In this document: positions 62,867 through 64,000 of the stretch, piece by piece
Layout: the number at the start of each line of letters is the position of its first letter
Numbering within the stretch: position 1 is the stretch's first letter
The notes under the pieces: generated by a model
Databases searched by the model: none
The model's input: only the letters and a program-made list of their open reading frames with translations
Told to the model about the DNA's origin: nothing
Position numbers and translations under genes: made by a program
From: Zeaxanthinibacter enoshimensis
Lineage (GTDB): Bacteria; Bacteroidota; Bacteroidia; Flavobacteriales; Flavobacteriaceae
Assembly (NCBI RefSeq): GCF_004362865.1
Contig: NZ_SNYI01000002.1
Span: 186,001-250,000 of the forward strand
Length of the DNA stretch: 64,000 nucleotides
Direction: 5' to 3'

Positions 62867-63401
62867 AGGATATGCTGTTGGCGATGTTGCCACCGATTTT
62901 GAATTAAGGAATATAGACGGCAATACCGTTTCCTTGTCTGATTACAAGGACGCCAAAGGATTCCTGGTGATTTTCACCTGCAATACCTGTCCTTATGCCG
63001 TAGCTTACGAAGACAGGATCATTGCCCTGGATAAGAAGTATAAGGAACTGGGGGTACCGGTCATTGCCATCAACCCCAATAATCCCAAAGTCCAGCCCGG
63101 TGACAGTTTTGAAAAAATGAAACAGCGTGCCCGGGAAAAGAACTTTACTTTTCCATACCTCCTGGATGAAGGTCAGGAAATATTTCCACAGTACGGCGCC
63201 CTAAGGACTCCGCATGTCTTCCTGCTCGAAAAACAGTCCCGCGGACCCGTCGTCAGATATATCGGTGCTATTGATGATAATTACGCCGATGCCGCCGAAG
63301 TAACCGAGCCCTATGTTGAAAATGCAGTAGATGCCATGCTTAAAGGGGAAGAGATCGCGGTGACCAATACCAGGGCCATTGGGTGCTCAATTAAAACCTG
63401 A
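62784..63401 (+). CDS. Thioredoxin-family (redoxin) exported protein
   Basis: The 205-residue protein has an N-terminal hydrophobic export segment (ITLLTLGVALLVLAFS) and an AhpC/TSA-type redoxin domain: GDVATDFELRNIDGNTVSLSD, then FTCNTCPYAVAYEDRI with a CxxC active site, and GALRTPHVFLLE with the cis-Pro. This matches the Bacteroidota 'thioredoxin family protein' group with CxxCP. The start overlaps the upstream TlpA-like gene by 83 nt, and the two probably act together in extracytoplasmic redox reactions. Confidence 0.9.
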   Translation: MRIPITLLTLGVALLVLAFSPRQPETAKGYAVGDVATDFELRNIDGNTVSLSDYKDAKGFLVIFTCNTCPYAVAYEDRIIALDKKYKELGVPVIAINPNNPKVQPGDSFEKMKQRAREKNFTFPYLLDEGQEIFPQYGALRTPHVFLLEKQSRGPVVRYIGAIDDNYADAAEVTEPYVENAVDAMLKGEEIAVTNTRAIGCSIKT

Positions 63402-63472
63402 AACCTGAAATTTTCCTGAATATGGTATTTTCTGGTACCGGATATTTACTTTTGTGAATTAAAATCTGAACT

Positions 63473-63784
63473 ATGGTCGATTTAACACAAGACGAATGGG
63501 TGTCTAAATTACAGGAGGATGATAATGCTGTAATCCTGGACGTCCGCACTGAAGAAGAAGTAGAGGAAGGATATATCCCTAACTCGATCAACATTGATAT
63601 CTACAAAGGACAGGAGTTTATAAACGAGCTTGATAAACTGGATAAGTCTAAGAATTACTACGTATACTGCAGATCCGGGAATCGCAGTGGCCAGGCCTGC
63701 GCCCTGATGAACAATATGGGATTCCAGGAGGCCTATAATCTTCTCGGTGGTTTTAATGAATGGGAAGGAGAGGTTGCCGAATAG
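63473..63784 (+). CDS. Rhodanese-like domain protein
   Basis: This 103-residue single rhodanese domain has the active-site loop YCRSGNRSG with the catalytic Cys, preceded by VILDVRTEEEVEEGYIPNSINIDI. It transfers sulfur or binds persulfide in the cytoplasm; the partner is unknown. It lies 71 nt after the redoxin gene and may belong to the same transcript. Confidence 0.93.
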   Translation: MVDLTQDEWVSKLQEDDNAVILDVRTEEEVEEGYIPNSINIDIYKGQEFINELDKLDKSKNYYVYCRSGNRSGQACALMNNMGFQEAYNLLGGFNEWEGEVAE

Positions 63785-63864
63785 GTACCTATCCCGGGCA
63801 GCCATTCATCTAATACACAGGCCCACTGCATTTTTATTGCATGCTCAGACCGTATTATACGGGC

Positions 63865-64000
63865 ATGCGAGAAGATCTGTTACACTTTGTCTGGCAACAC
63901 CTTAAAATACCTTTAAGGTTAAAGACTACGGACGGGGCTCCCCTTCGTATCCTTTATCCTGGAGAGCTCAACAAGGGTTCCGGTCCTGATTTTTCTAATG
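63865..64000 (+). CDS. DUF2851 family protein, truncated by window end
   Basis: The open frame to the window edge reads MREDLLHFVWQHLKI, then LKTTDGAPLRILYPGELNKG and SGPDFSN. This is the conserved N-terminus of DUF2851, a family of ~420-residue proteins of unknown function typical of Bacteroidota. Only 45 codons are visible. An in-frame ATG at 63841 adds eight residues; the homologous start is 63865. Confidence 0.85.
   Translation, partial: MREDLLHFVWQHLKIPLRLKTTDGAPLRILYPGELNKGSGPDFSN

Overview
The window is a gene-dense stretch of a Bacteroidota chromosome, almost certainly a member of the Flavobacteriaceae; the genus cannot be fixed from sequence alone. The evidence is the gene content (a 42-aa bTHX ribosomal protein, DUF1573, DUF2851, the conserved birA / rsfS-ftsH-LUD-cdsA-psd-ACBP block, a DUF2256-photolyase cluster), the near absence of Shine-Dalgarno sites, several TTG starts, and repeated promoters of the Bacteroidota type (TTG, about 20 nt, TAnnTTTG). 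I saw no rRNA, tRNA, insertion sequence, prophage or CRISPR array.

Layout. 1-6547 (minus) is most of a giant secreted protein that runs off the left edge: signal peptide, DUF11-like and HYR-like segments, two diverged Calx-beta domains, then 11 near-identical Calx-beta repeats of 116 or 120 residues. 7041-7592 is a stand-alone ClpP-like peptidase. 7653-10667 (minus) is a light-repair cluster: a 45-aa DUF2256 protein, a cryptochrome DASH and an iron-sulfur photolyase-like protein. Next come kynurenine monooxygenase, a DUF4174 protein, a Nif3/coiled-coil operon, lpxK, a hybrid histidine kinase, gap and lipA. 19818-22030 holds two ECF sigma factors, an anti-sigma factor and a small membrane protein. 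Then follow an aminotransferase-murB pair, a two-lobed aspartic protease with a PDZ domain, DUF1573, valS, an unknown secreted protein, a sterol-desaturase-family enzyme and a creatininase-family hydrolase.

32054-36823 (minus) is the block rsfS-ftsH-LUD-cdsA-psd-ACBP, divergent from birA. pyrE and a NUDIX gene then diverge from start codons only 7 bp apart. They are followed by an M14 peptidase, a PAS histidine kinase/response regulator pair, coaD, ddl, a PASTA protein, an RluA-type pseudouridine synthase, yaaA, a lipoprotein, bTHX, pyruvate carboxylase (the likely BirA substrate) and a uracil-DNA-glycosylase-family gene that lacks a standard start codon.

52864-60962 (minus) is a complete trpEGDCFBA operon followed by an M20 peptidase. 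It is preceded by what reads as a classical transcription attenuator: an 18-codon leader peptide with three consecutive Trp codons and a strong terminator hairpin before trpE. The window ends with a marR-yceI operon, two thioredoxin-fold proteins, a rhodanese and the start of a DUF2851 gene.

The strongest points for follow-up are the trp leader, the mosaic Calx-beta array, the face-to-face pyrE/NUDIX promoters, the hairpin and dyad ahead of the sigma/anti-sigma operon, and the glycosylase gene that seems to need an ATT start.
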